Positions 1-8,573 of a DNA stretch of 45,446 nt are shown one piece after another. How positions within the stretch are numbered: position 1 is the first letter of the stretch; each line of letters opens with the position of its first letter. The position numbers and the translations under genes were made by a program. The DNA comes from Bacteroidota bacterium (GTDB lineage Bacteria; Bacteroidota; Bacteroidia; 2-12-FULL-35-15), in the NCBI GenBank assembly GCA_947476185.1, contig CANJPX010000022.1, positions 1 to 45,446 on the forward strand, written 5' to 3'. The notes below the pieces were generated by a model. It had not been told where the DNA came from. It saw nothing but the letters and a program-made list of their open reading frames with translations, and ran no database searches.

Positions 1-280
1 TACATCACATTTCTATAAATGAATTAAAAAAATATGGGGTGCTTCCTTTTTGGTGCAAATTCCTGATTTATTAATAAGTTTTAGCTCCAGATGTAACCTT
101 TTGGGGAGTAATTGATTATTAAGTACATGGGGGGGATAAGCAAAATTGGCTCATTTGTCGATATTTTAGGTTTTTCGTCTAAGTTTTTCGAAATAATCAA
201 GAACAAATAAGTTCTTCAAAAACTTTTTAATTGAAACAATACTAACTAAATTCGTTGCAAACTACTAAATACCTGATATA

Positions 281-3200
281 ATGAAATATTCATTTATCTA
301 CAAAAAATTGAAATCAGTAATACTACTTTTGCTGATTCTAATGGCATTTTCTGCTACTTCACAAAATACAAAAATTGTTGCTAAGCCTCTCTCCAATCCT
401 TATGGGGTTTCAGAAAATGAATGGAAAATATATCAGAGAAAATCGGCTATTCTAATGGAGAGAGTTGATTATAAAAGTTTTCTTAATTATATAGTTTTTA
501 CAAATGATGGCAATTTTAATGACATAGATTATTTCATTCAATATGTAATTGGAAAATTAAAAAAAGATAAACAATGTTTAATTTATCAAATTGGAACTGG
601 AAAAATTACTACTAAATCTGAAATTTCAAACTACTGTTCCAGCTTACAACCGGTTTACAATAATTATTATCTGGATTTTAAAAAAAGGAGAGATGTCATT
701 GTTTCTTCCCTCAAACCAAGAAGAGCGCCAGTTATCGGAGTAAATCCAATTCCTTTTAATTGCGGTTCTCCATGTACTAATCCTGGTTTTGAATCCGGTA
801 CAGGTTTTTGGGATTATTCGACTGGTGATGCTTGTGCCAGTTCTGCAAGTGACCCATGTAATATTGTCGCTGGTTTTAATTCATCTCAACATGTTATTCA
901 GACCGTTGGCGGTTTTGACCCTGTCGTTGGTGGGACTCTTTTACCTGTTGTACCACCTGGTGGTGGAACAAGTTCTTTGATGTTAGGAGACGGAAGTGGT
1001 TTTTGGAATCTTGTGCCTCCTGGTGCTTCCAGAGCGAGTATTTCATTCACTGTATCCGCTGCAAATTCAAATTTTACTTACAGATATGCTTGTGTTTTGC
1101 AGGATCCTAATGATGGATTGCATTCCGATCCTGAACGACCTTATTTTAACGTTCACGTTCGAGATGCAGGAGGGAATACGATTGGATGTGGTGAATATAT
1201 GGTTATGGCAAAACCTCCTATGGCTGGCTTTGTCGAAACATCCCCGGGAAGTGCTATTTGGTGGCACAATTGGACAACAGTAAACATCCCCTTAAATACT
1301 TTTATTGGACAATGTGTAACAATACAATTTACTTCTTCAGATTGTGCTCAGGGCGGTCATTTTGGTTATGCTTATATTGACGGAGATTGTGATCCATTAA
1401 CCCTATTAACATCTTCACCTTCGGTTTGCGGAGGAAGTACTGTTATTTTAACAGCCCCTCTTGGTGCAGCTACTTATTCCTGGACAAATACTGCCGGTGG
1501 AACAACAGGAATAGTGGGTTCAACTACCGGACAGACATGTACTGTGAATGCCGGTGGAACCTATCAATGTGTATTTACAACTGATGCCGGTCCTGCTTGT
1601 GCCACAACACTAACAATTGTTGTTGGTACTAGCCCAGCAAATCCGGTTGCCAGTTTCACAAATACAACCGTATGTGCCGGTTTGCCAACTGTATTTACAG
1701 ATACCTCAACACCTCTGGGTAGTATTAATTCTTGGTCATGGGACTTTAATGGGGATGGGGTTGCCGATGCAACAACGCAAAATCCTTCCTATACGTTCCC
1801 TGCTGCAGGTACTTATCCGGTTACTTTAATTGCCACTTGGGGACCGTGTAATTCAATAATAACTCAAAATATTACTGTTACAACAGGTACCCCTCCAGTA
1901 ATAACTCCTGCAGGCCCGTATTGTGCCAACGCTGCTGCTGTTACTTTGGCTGGAACACCTGCCGGTGGTACTTGGAGTGGAACCGGTATTACCAGCGCAG
2001 CATTAGGAACTTTTAATCCCGCCTCTGCATCCGTTGGAAATAATACAATTACATACACTGTTGTGAGTGGTTGTGGTGGAACTTCTACAGCTACCGTTGT
2101 TATTAATCCGTTGCCTGTTACAACAGTTAATTCTCCTACAATTTGTCCAACTACTTCAGCTACATTAACTGCAGGAGGTGCAACAAGTTATTCATGGAGT
2201 TCAGGAGCTATTACAAATCCAATCATTGTTTCACCTGCAGTTACCACAACCTATACGGTAACAGGAACAACGTCGGGATGTACTTCTTCAGCGATAGCAA
2301 CAGTTGCTGTTTCCGGTACATTGGCACCTTCAGTTAACTCACCAACAATTTGTGTCGGTGGAACTGCAACACTAACCGCTGTTGGCGGAGCAACTTATAC
2401 TTGGAATACAGGCTCAACAGCTAATCCATTAAGTGTAACTCCCTTAGCAACCACTTCCTATACGGTAACTGCTACTTCGGGTGGTTGTACAGGCACTGTT
2501 GTTGCAACGGTAACTGTAAATCCTTTACCTGTTTTAACAATTACTAATCCCGCTGCGGTTTGTTCACCAGGCACTATCGATATCACTGCTGCGGCTGTTA
2601 CTGCTGGAAGTACAGGTGGCGGCGTGTTATCCTATTGGACCGATCCTGCTGCAACTGTTCCTTTGGTTGGTGCCTCTGCAATTTCAACAGGTGCTACCTA
2701 TTATATTCAATCAACTGCAACAGGTTCTTGTACTGATATTGCTCCCGTTGTCGTTACTTTTAATCCACCTCCAATATCTGATGCCGGTCCGGATGTAACA
2801 ATATGTACGGGAGGCGTTGGTAATATTGGTTCAGCTACCGTTGCCGGAAATACATACTCCTGGTCTCCTGTTTTAGGATTAAGTAGTGCTACCTTATCAA
2901 ATCCAACGGTAACGTTAATTAATGGTGGCGTTGCGGCTACAACAAATCCTTATACAGTTACAACAACAAATACAGCTTCCGGTTGTACTTCTACAGATGT
3001 TGTTAATGTAATTGTTGATGTTGTTGCTACTGCAAATGCGGGTACGCCACAAAGTGTTTGTATCGGCTCAAGTATTACCTTAGGTGGTGCTGTTGCTGGC
3101 TCTGCTTCAGGTGGAACCTGGAGCGGTGGAGCGGGAACATATGCTCCAAATAACACCACCTTAAATGCTGTTTATACTCCTAGCGCTGCTGAGTATGCTG

Positions 3201-4090
3201 CAGGTTCTATCACATTAACTTTAACAACAAATGACCCGATAGGTCCGTGTACTTTTGCATCATCAAATGTTACCTTCTCTTTTTATCAAACTCCTGTCGT
3301 AAGTTTTGTAGTTGACGATCCCGATGGTTGTCCGGTACATTGTGTCCAATTTACCGACAATTCAACTGTTGGCGGAGGTGATAACATCGTTTCATGGAAT
3401 TGGAATTATGGTGAGGGTGGAGCTGCGGGTTCTGTGCAAAATCCTGCAAATTGCTATGAGCTACCGGGATTCTATAATGTAACATTAACTGTAACGTCTA
3501 ATCAGGGTTGTTCAGCTATAATGACCATCCCTGCAATGGTCCATGTATTCAACATGCCTACTGCGGAATTTGCTGCATCTCCAAATCCAGCTTCCCTTCT
3601 TGATCCTATGGTTACCTTGAATAATCAATCTTCATCAGATGTAAATTATTGGTTCTATTATTTTGGTGATGGAGATTCTATTGCCAATGTTCCAAGTCCT
3701 GTGCATTCATATCCTGATGTAGCTTCTAGTACTTATATTGCTACCTTGATCGTTCATAATGCAGATGGATGTTGGGATACGATTCAACATCCTGTTGAGA
3801 TTGGACCCGAGTTCACATTCTTTATCCCAAATGCATTTACACCAAATGGCGATGGAGTGAATGACTATTTTTATGGGCAAGGTATTGGTATTGTTAATTA
3901 CGACTTATATATTTTCGATCGTTGGGGAAATATGATCTTCCACGGACATGATCTTAATGATATGTGGAACGGAAAGGCCAATGGCGGTGATGATATGGCT
4001 CAACAAGATGTTTATGTTTGGAAAGTGAAATTGACGGATGTGTTTGGAAAAAAACACAATTACATCGGTACCGTTACTATCGTGAAATAA
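281..4090 (+). CDS. Giant T9SS-secreted PKD/Ig-repeat protein with gliding-motility type C-terminal domain
   Basis: The 1269-residue protein starts with a Sec signal peptide (about residues 1-28, ending in SATSQ). Next comes a charged, non-repetitive region to about residue 150, then a jelly-roll-like module (starting CTNPGFESG, ending FGYAYIDGDCD). The middle is Thr/Ser/Gly-rich Ig-like and PKD repeats, including a good PKD (SWSWDFNGDG) and two degraded ones (NWNYGEGG, FYYFGDGD). The last ~90 residues (FIPNAFTPNGDGVNDYF, YDLYIFDRWGN, then a DVYVWKVKLTDVFG-type ending) match the CHU_C/gliding motility-associated C-terminal domain, which is a T9SS type B sorting signal. It is therefore probably exported across the outer membrane and kept on or released from the cell surface as an adhesin-like protein; ligand unknown. 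It is paralogous to the 4747-8475 gene, but its N-terminal 150 residues are not shared. Confidence 0.9.
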   Translation: MKYSFIYKKLKSVILLLLILMAFSATSQNTKIVAKPLSNPYGVSENEWKIYQRKSAILMERVDYKSFLNYIVFTNDGNFNDIDYFIQYVIGKLKKDKQCLIYQIGTGKITTKSEISNYCSSLQPVYNNYYLDFKKRRDVIVSSLKPRRAPVIGVNPIPFNCGSPCTNPGFESGTGFWDYSTGDACASSASDPCNIVAGFNSSQHVIQTVGGFDPVVGGTLLPVVPPGGGTSSLMLGDGSGFWNLVPPGASRASISFTVSAANSNFTYRYACVLQDPNDGLHSDPERPYFNVHVRDAGGNTIGCGEYMVMAKPPMAGFVETSPGSAIWWHNWTTVNIPLNTFIGQCVTIQFTSSDCAQGGHFGYAYIDGDCDPLTLLTSSPSVCGGSTVILTAPLGAATYSWTNTAGGTTGIVGSTTGQTCTVNAGGTYQCVFTTDAGPACATTLTIVVGTSPANPVASFTNTTVCAGLPTVFTDTSTPLGSINSWSWDFNGDGVADATTQNPSYTFPAAGTYPVTLIATWGPCNSIITQNITVTTGTPPVITPAGPYCANAAAVTLAGTPAGGTWSGTGITSAALGTFNPASASVGNNTITYTVVSGCGGTSTATVVINPLPVTTVNSPTICPTTSATLTAGGATSYSWSSGAITNPIIVSPAVTTTYTVTGTTSGCTSSAIATVAVSGTLAPSVNSPTICVGGTATLTAVGGATYTWNTGSTANPLSVTPLATTSYTVTATSGGCTGTVVATVTVNPLPVLTITNPAAVCSPGTIDITAAAVTAGSTGGGVLSYWTDPAATVPLVGASAISTGATYYIQSTATGSCTDIAPVVVTFNPPPISDAGPDVTICTGGVGNIGSATVAGNTYSWSPVLGLSSATLSNPTVTLINGGVAATTNPYTVTTTNTASGCTSTDVVNVIVDVVATANAGTPQSVCIGSSITLGGAVAGSASGGTWSGGAGTYAPNNTTLNAVYTPSAAEYAAGSITLTLTTNDPIGPCTFASSNVTFSFYQTPVVSFVVDDPDGCPVHCVQFTDNSTVGGGDNIVSWNWNYGEGGAAGSVQNPANCYELPGFYNVTLTVTSNQGCSAIMTIPAMVHVFNMPTAEFAASPNPASLLDPMVTLNNQSSSDVNYWFYYFGDGDSIANVPSPVHSYPDVASSTYIATLIVHNADGCWDTIQHPVEIGPEFTFFIPNAFTPNGDGVNDYFYGQGIGIVNYDLYIFDRWGNMIFHGHDLNDMWNGKANGGDDMAQQDVYVWKVKLTDVFGKKHNYIGTVTIVK

Positions 4091-4110
4091 TAATCAAATA
4101 AATAAATATT

Positions 4111-4141
4111 AAAAGAGGCTCCTTGATTGGAGCCTTTTTTA
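4111..4141 (+). terminator. Rho-independent terminator after the first T9SS gene
   Basis: Stem GGCTCC (4117-4122) pairs with GGAGCC (4129-4134), extended by flanking A/T pairs, followed by a run of T. It lies 20-50 bases after the stop codon at 4090. Confidence 0.85.
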
Positions 4142-4422
4142 TTTTAAAATTAAATTGATTTAAAGGGGGGAAGAGAGGGTTGCCTCGTATTTTTCTTTTT
4201 TTTTCAACTTTTACATTATTTGTTGATAACTTTTTCGAAATAGGCCAGTTTTGTTAACAGGTTATTTTCCTCTTAAAATATTGATTCGGGAGGGTATTTA
4301 GGATATTTTTCCATTTTAATGAACGTCCCCAGGTTTGCATTTCCAATTTCCTATGCAACCAATTTCCTGTTTTTGTATCTATATTAGCATGTAATCATTG
4401 TTTTAAGAAAAATATTAATTCT
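4142..4422. other. Gene-free AT-rich spacer with no recognisable gene
   Basis: Together with the terminator just before it, this leaves 332 bases between the first T9SS gene and the small secreted protein. I see no ORF or RNA gene. It contains TTTTTCGAAATA (4231-4242), a 12-mer also present at 184-195 upstream of the first T9SS gene, and presumably the promoter for 4423. Confidence 0.5.
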
Positions 4423-4710
4423 ATGAATTTGAAAATAAAGTTGGTAATTGTCTTTTCCTTTTTATGCAGTGTCTATGGATTTTCCCAAGACTCAACAAAA
4501 ACAAAAAAGGTGCTTTATAAAATACCTGCAGCAGAAGTTAAACAGCTTGCAGGTTCATCTGATTCAAAAATACTTCCTCTTCCTCGTGAGATCAAATCCA
4601 TATATTCATGCGAAATAAATAACAGTGATAAGAAAGCAGTTGTTACTGCAAGGTCTGCTGATGGCACAGTTTCAAAAGAAACCTTTGAAATAATAGAGAA
4701 AAAAAAATAA
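4423..4710 (+). CDS. Small secreted protein of unknown function (95 aa)
   Basis: I do not recognise a family. The ORF starts with a clear Sec signal peptide (basic start, hydrophobic core LVIVFSFLCSVYGFS, cleavage near FSQ-DS at about residue 22). The mature part is about 70 residues, lysine and serine rich, with no cysteine pair and no transmembrane segment, and ends in EIIEKKK. It lies between two giant paralogous T9SS genes and is 9-36 bases upstream of the second (depending on that gene's start), so it is probably co-transcribed with it. A periplasmic or surface role linked to those proteins is an inference from position only. Signal peptide and codon pattern make it a likely real gene. 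Confidence 0.7.
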   Translation: MNLKIKLVIVFSFLCSVYGFSQDSTKTKKVLYKIPAAEVKQLAGSSDSKILPLPREIKSIYSCEINNSDKKAVVTARSADGTVSKETFEIIEKKK

Positions 4711-4746
4711 AATAAGATCATGAAAATTATTCCCCAACGTAAGATC

Positions 4747-7700
4747 ATGAAAAAAATCACTTTTATCTTTTCTCTTTTGTTACATCCTTTTTTAGGATAT
4801 TCTCAAGGAGGAAATACTTGTGCTTCAGCATCTGCAAGTCCCATAACCATTCCTTTTTCAACAACAACAGGAACACTTTGTGCTGGAACAACTACCAATG
4901 ATTATAATATGGTGGGTGCATCTTGTATTGATGCACTTAATACTCAAGGACCTGATTGGCTGTATTATTTTTGTGCTCCAACTACCGGTACAATAAATAT
5001 TTCCCTTACCAATATGACCTTTTATTGTTACGATCCTTTAGTCGTTGCGCCATTCCCTTCCTTATCTGTGTGGCAAGGCTGTCCTAGTACCGGAACTTGT
5101 GTAAGTGGTTCAACTTGCCAAGGAACTCCTGAACAGGCTGTTTCTGCTAATGTTACAGCGGGGCAGTGCTATTATATTTTAATCGATAATTATCCGGGAT
5201 ATTGTCCTTGTTTTGATTATTCAATGGCTGTGAATTATATCGCTCCGCCCATTGTTCAGCCTGCATGTACCAACATGGGTTTTGATGCAGGTAGTTTTGC
5301 CGGTTGGTCCGGAACTTATGGTTACACTATGCATGATGGAGCACCCGGGGCAGCAACTCCTACTTATAACCCTGTTACATTTGCAATTGCTGCACCTCAA
5401 CATACGATCACTGCCGGTGCCGGATTAGATCCATTAGGTGGATTTCCTGTTGTAGCAACAGGATTGGGACCAAATTCCGCTATGCTTGGCGATGGTGTTA
5501 CTGCTGGTTATGGTGGTGCAACTTTGGAACAAACCTTTAATGTTACTGTAGCAAATGCTTTGCTCACGTATCAATACGCCGTGGTAATACAGGATGCCAA
5601 TGGTGCTACTGCACATACAACAGAACAACAACCATTTTTTAAAATTGAAGTTTTTGATTGTGCCGGGAACCCCATTGTTTGCGGTCAATATTTAGTTGTC
5701 GGAGGCCCTTCAATACCGGGATTCTTTTTAGCAGCTGGTTATACTGACGTTTATTACCGCCCATGGACACCGGTCGCAATTGACCTTACACCGTATATCG
5801 GATCCTGCGCCAAAATAAAATTTTCTGTTGGTGACTGTTCCCTCGGAGCACATTTTGCTTATGCCTATATAGATGTTCAATGTGCTCCAATGGCAATCAC
5901 CGGTCCTAATTTTATTTGTCCGGGTACATCCACAACTCTTGCAGCGCCTGCCGGAGCAGCTGCATATTCATGGGCTCCCGGTGGACAAACGACACAAACA
6001 GTTACCGTGTCTCCAGCAACAAATACAACTTATACATGTACTATAACCTCTGTTTCCGGAGCAGCTTGTACCACTTTATTAACTTATTCTGTGACTGTTT
6101 ATCCACCGGCATCTGTTTCTTCTACTTCACAAACAGTTTGTGCCGGAAGCCCTGCTACAATAACCGCAACACCAACGGTACTCGGTGGTGGTTATTCATG
6201 GAGCCCGGGTGGAGCAACAACCTCATCAATTACCGTTAGCCCCGCATCAACAACAACATATATTTGTACCTATACAGATCTGAATGGTTGCATTGATACT
6301 TCACATAGCACCGTTACTGTTAATCCATTGCCAATAACAACAGTGAACTCTCCTACCATTTGTACAGGAGCTCCTGCAACAACGCTTACCGGTGCAGGCG
6401 CAACAACATATTCCTGGTCAACGGGTGCAATTACAAATCCTATAACAGTTACTCCTGTCGGAACAACATCTTATACTGTTACCGGAACAACATTGGGATG
6501 TACTTCTACAGCTGTGGGTATAGTTACTGTTAACCCTATTCCTGTTACCACTGTAAACTCAGTTACAATTTGTCCGACACAAATAGCAACCCTCACGGGT
6601 GCAGGCGCAACAACTTATTCGTGGTCGACCGGTGCAATTACAAATCCTATTACAGTTACTCCGATGGTAACAACAACGTATACTGTTACAGGTACTTCTT
6701 TGGGTTGTTCTTCCACTGCTATTGCAACCGTTACAATTGGAGGAACTATAGCTACAGCCGTTAATTCTCCGACCATTTGTGCAGGACAAACTGCAACACT
6801 CACAGCAACCGGAGGAACAACTTATGTTTGGGATTCAGGTGCAACAACAAATCCAATTAGTGTTACTCCGGCAACAACAACTTCATATACTGTTACAGGA
6901 ACCACCGGAGGCTGCTCCGGCACAGCGATAGCAACTGTAACTGTAAATCCTTTATCTGTCACTACAGTAAATTCACCTACTTTATGTGCAGGAATTCCGG
7001 CTACATTAACTGCTGCAGGTGCTACTTCTTATTCTTGGAGTACAGGATCTATAATAAATCCAATAACTGTTTCACCTGCGTCTACGACTTCATACACTGT
7101 AACGGGTACTTCCTTAGGATGCACGTCAACGGCTGTTTCAACAGTTACTATAAATCCTGCACCAATCTCAAATGCAGGAACTGATATTACATTTTGTACA
7201 GGTTCAAGTGGCGTTATTGGAAATGCATCAACTGTAGGTGATACTTATTTATGGTCACCTTTAACAGGATTAAGCAGTACTACTGTTTCAAATCCTACTG
7301 TAACATTGACCAATGGAGGCCCTGGAGTCTCTTCTACATCTTATACAGTTACTACAACAAATACTGCATCAGGTTGTACCTCTACCGATGTTGTGGTTGT
7401 TAATGTTGATCCTGTTCAAACAGCAAATGCCGGTTCTCCTCAATCATTGTGTTTTGGATCAAGTGTTACACTTGCCGGTGCTATTGGAGGTTCTGCTACA
7501 GGTGCCACATGGAGTGGTGGTTCCGGAACATTTTCTCCGAGTGCAACAACCTTAAATGCGACATACACACCTGGAGCTACTGATACTATTGGTGGTTCAG
7601 TTACATTAACGCTTACTTCAAATGGACCGGGATCCTGTCCTTTTGCATCATCAAATGTTACACTTTCTTTTTATCCGACACCGGTTGTAAATTTTATTGT

Positions 7701-8475
7701 GAATAACCCGAATGGCTGTCCTCCGGTTTGTGCAACATTTACAGACATTTCCTCTGTATCAGGAGGAGCGATTGTTTCTTGGAATTGGAATTTTGGGGAT
7801 GGCACAACAAGCAACTTACAAAATCCATCTCATTGTTATCCTTTAAGCGGATTATATGATGTAACATTAACAGTAACTTCAAACAATAATTGTACTGCTA
7901 CTTTACTCATATCACAATTTGTAACAGTTTTTGTAAATCCGATTGCAGAATTTTCTCCGAACCCGAATCCTGCATCAATTTTCGATGGAAGTATCACAAT
8001 GAATAATCAGTCTTCATCGGATGTGAATTATTGGTTTTGGGATTTTGGTGATGGTGATACATTAGCACCATTAACTCCAAGTCCGGTTCATACATTTCCA
8101 ACAACAAATCCAGGAACTTATTATGTAACATTGATAGTTCATAATGCTGATGGCTGTTATGATACAGTTATGCATCCTATTGAGATCGGACCGGAGTTCA
8201 CCTTTTATATTCCGAATTGCGTTACTCCAAATGATGATGGAATAAATGATTATTTCTTTGGAGATGGAGTTGGAATTATTAAATATGACATATGGATATT
8301 TGACCGTTGGGGCAACGAAATTTTCCACGGAAAATACTTGTATGATAAATGGGACGGAAGGGCCAATGGAGGAGCAGATGTAGCTCAGCAAGATGTTTAC
8401 GTATGGAAGGTAAAATTAACAGATGTATTTGACAGGCAGCATAATTATATTGGAACAGTAACGATCGTGAAATAA
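4747..8475 (+). CDS. Giant T9SS-secreted Ig-repeat/PKD protein, paralogue of the first gene
   Basis: Secreted surface protein of 1242 residues. I chose the ATG at 4747 because it is followed directly by a signal peptide (MKKITFIFSLLLHPFLGYSQ); an in-frame ATG at 4720 would add nine residues. Order of parts: a Cys-rich module with QGPDWLYYFCAP (about residues 21-170); a jelly-roll-like module starting CTNMGFDAG and ending FAYAYIDVQC; several Ig-like repeats, four of them in tandem 69-70 residue units at 6325-7155; two PKD domains (NWNFGDG, FWDFGDGD); and a ~90-residue gliding-motility/CHU_C C-terminal domain (YIPNCVTPNDDGINDYFFG, YDIWIFDRWGN) ending in GTVTIVK exactly like its paralogue. T9SS type B export and a surface or adhesive role are inferred from the family. 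Confidence 0.9.
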   Translation: MKKITFIFSLLLHPFLGYSQGGNTCASASASPITIPFSTTTGTLCAGTTTNDYNMVGASCIDALNTQGPDWLYYFCAPTTGTINISLTNMTFYCYDPLVVAPFPSLSVWQGCPSTGTCVSGSTCQGTPEQAVSANVTAGQCYYILIDNYPGYCPCFDYSMAVNYIAPPIVQPACTNMGFDAGSFAGWSGTYGYTMHDGAPGAATPTYNPVTFAIAAPQHTITAGAGLDPLGGFPVVATGLGPNSAMLGDGVTAGYGGATLEQTFNVTVANALLTYQYAVVIQDANGATAHTTEQQPFFKIEVFDCAGNPIVCGQYLVVGGPSIPGFFLAAGYTDVYYRPWTPVAIDLTPYIGSCAKIKFSVGDCSLGAHFAYAYIDVQCAPMAITGPNFICPGTSTTLAAPAGAAAYSWAPGGQTTQTVTVSPATNTTYTCTITSVSGAACTTLLTYSVTVYPPASVSSTSQTVCAGSPATITATPTVLGGGYSWSPGGATTSSITVSPASTTTYICTYTDLNGCIDTSHSTVTVNPLPITTVNSPTICTGAPATTLTGAGATTYSWSTGAITNPITVTPVGTTSYTVTGTTLGCTSTAVGIVTVNPIPVTTVNSVTICPTQIATLTGAGATTYSWSTGAITNPITVTPMVTTTYTVTGTSLGCSSTAIATVTIGGTIATAVNSPTICAGQTATLTATGGTTYVWDSGATTNPISVTPATTTSYTVTGTTGGCSGTAIATVTVNPLSVTTVNSPTLCAGIPATLTAAGATSYSWSTGSIINPITVSPASTTSYTVTGTSLGCTSTAVSTVTINPAPISNAGTDITFCTGSSGVIGNASTVGDTYLWSPLTGLSSTTVSNPTVTLTNGGPGVSSTSYTVTTTNTASGCTSTDVVVVNVDPVQTANAGSPQSLCFGSSVTLAGAIGGSATGATWSGGSGTFSPSATTLNATYTPGATDTIGGSVTLTLTSNGPGSCPFASSNVTLSFYPTPVVNFIVNNPNGCPPVCATFTDISSVSGGAIVSWNWNFGDGTTSNLQNPSHCYPLSGLYDVTLTVTSNNNCTATLLISQFVTVFVNPIAEFSPNPNPASIFDGSITMNNQSSSDVNYWFWDFGDGDTLAPLTPSPVHTFPTTNPGTYYVTLIVHNADGCYDTVMHPIEIGPEFTFYIPNCVTPNDDGINDYFFGDGVGIIKYDIWIFDRWGNEIFHGKYLYDKWDGRANGGADVAQQDVYVWKVKLTDVFDRQHNYIGTVTIVK
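6325..7155 (+). repeat. Four tandem 207-210 bp Ig-like coding repeats
   Basis: Four in-frame units begin at 6325, 6535, 6742 and 6949 (lengths 210, 207, 207 and 207). Each encodes VNSxTxC, a YxWxxG strand, NPIxVxP, a TxxYTVTGT strand and a final GCxxTA. They are close enough in DNA sequence to allow recombination and copy-number change. Two related units occur in the paralogue at about 2110-2520. Confidence 0.85.
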
Positions 8476-8492
8476 GAAAAACTACTGCTACT

Positions 8493-8534
8493 AAAAAAGA
8501 TCCTCAAACAGAAATGTCTGAGGATCTTTTTTTG
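8493..8534. terminator. Bidirectional terminator between convergent genes
   Basis: An inverted repeat (AAAGATCCTCA about 8496-8506, TGAGGATCTTT about 8519-8529) has an A-run on one side and a T-run on the other. It lies between the converging genes ending at 8475 and 8574 and can serve both. Confidence 0.85.
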
Positions 8535-8573
8535 GAAACTTAATTACGATCAATAAAGAATTAGATCAATAAA

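Noticed and set aside
1-280. Possible gene or RNA upstream of the first T9SS gene
   Set aside because: No open frame with coding character on either strand and no recognisable RNA fold; treated as upstream region only.
184-4242. TTTTTCGAAATA shared upstream of the two T9SS-linked genes (184-195 and 4231-4242)
   Set aside because: A 12-mer of low complexity, at different distances from the starts (86 and 181 bases), so not convincing as a shared regulatory site.
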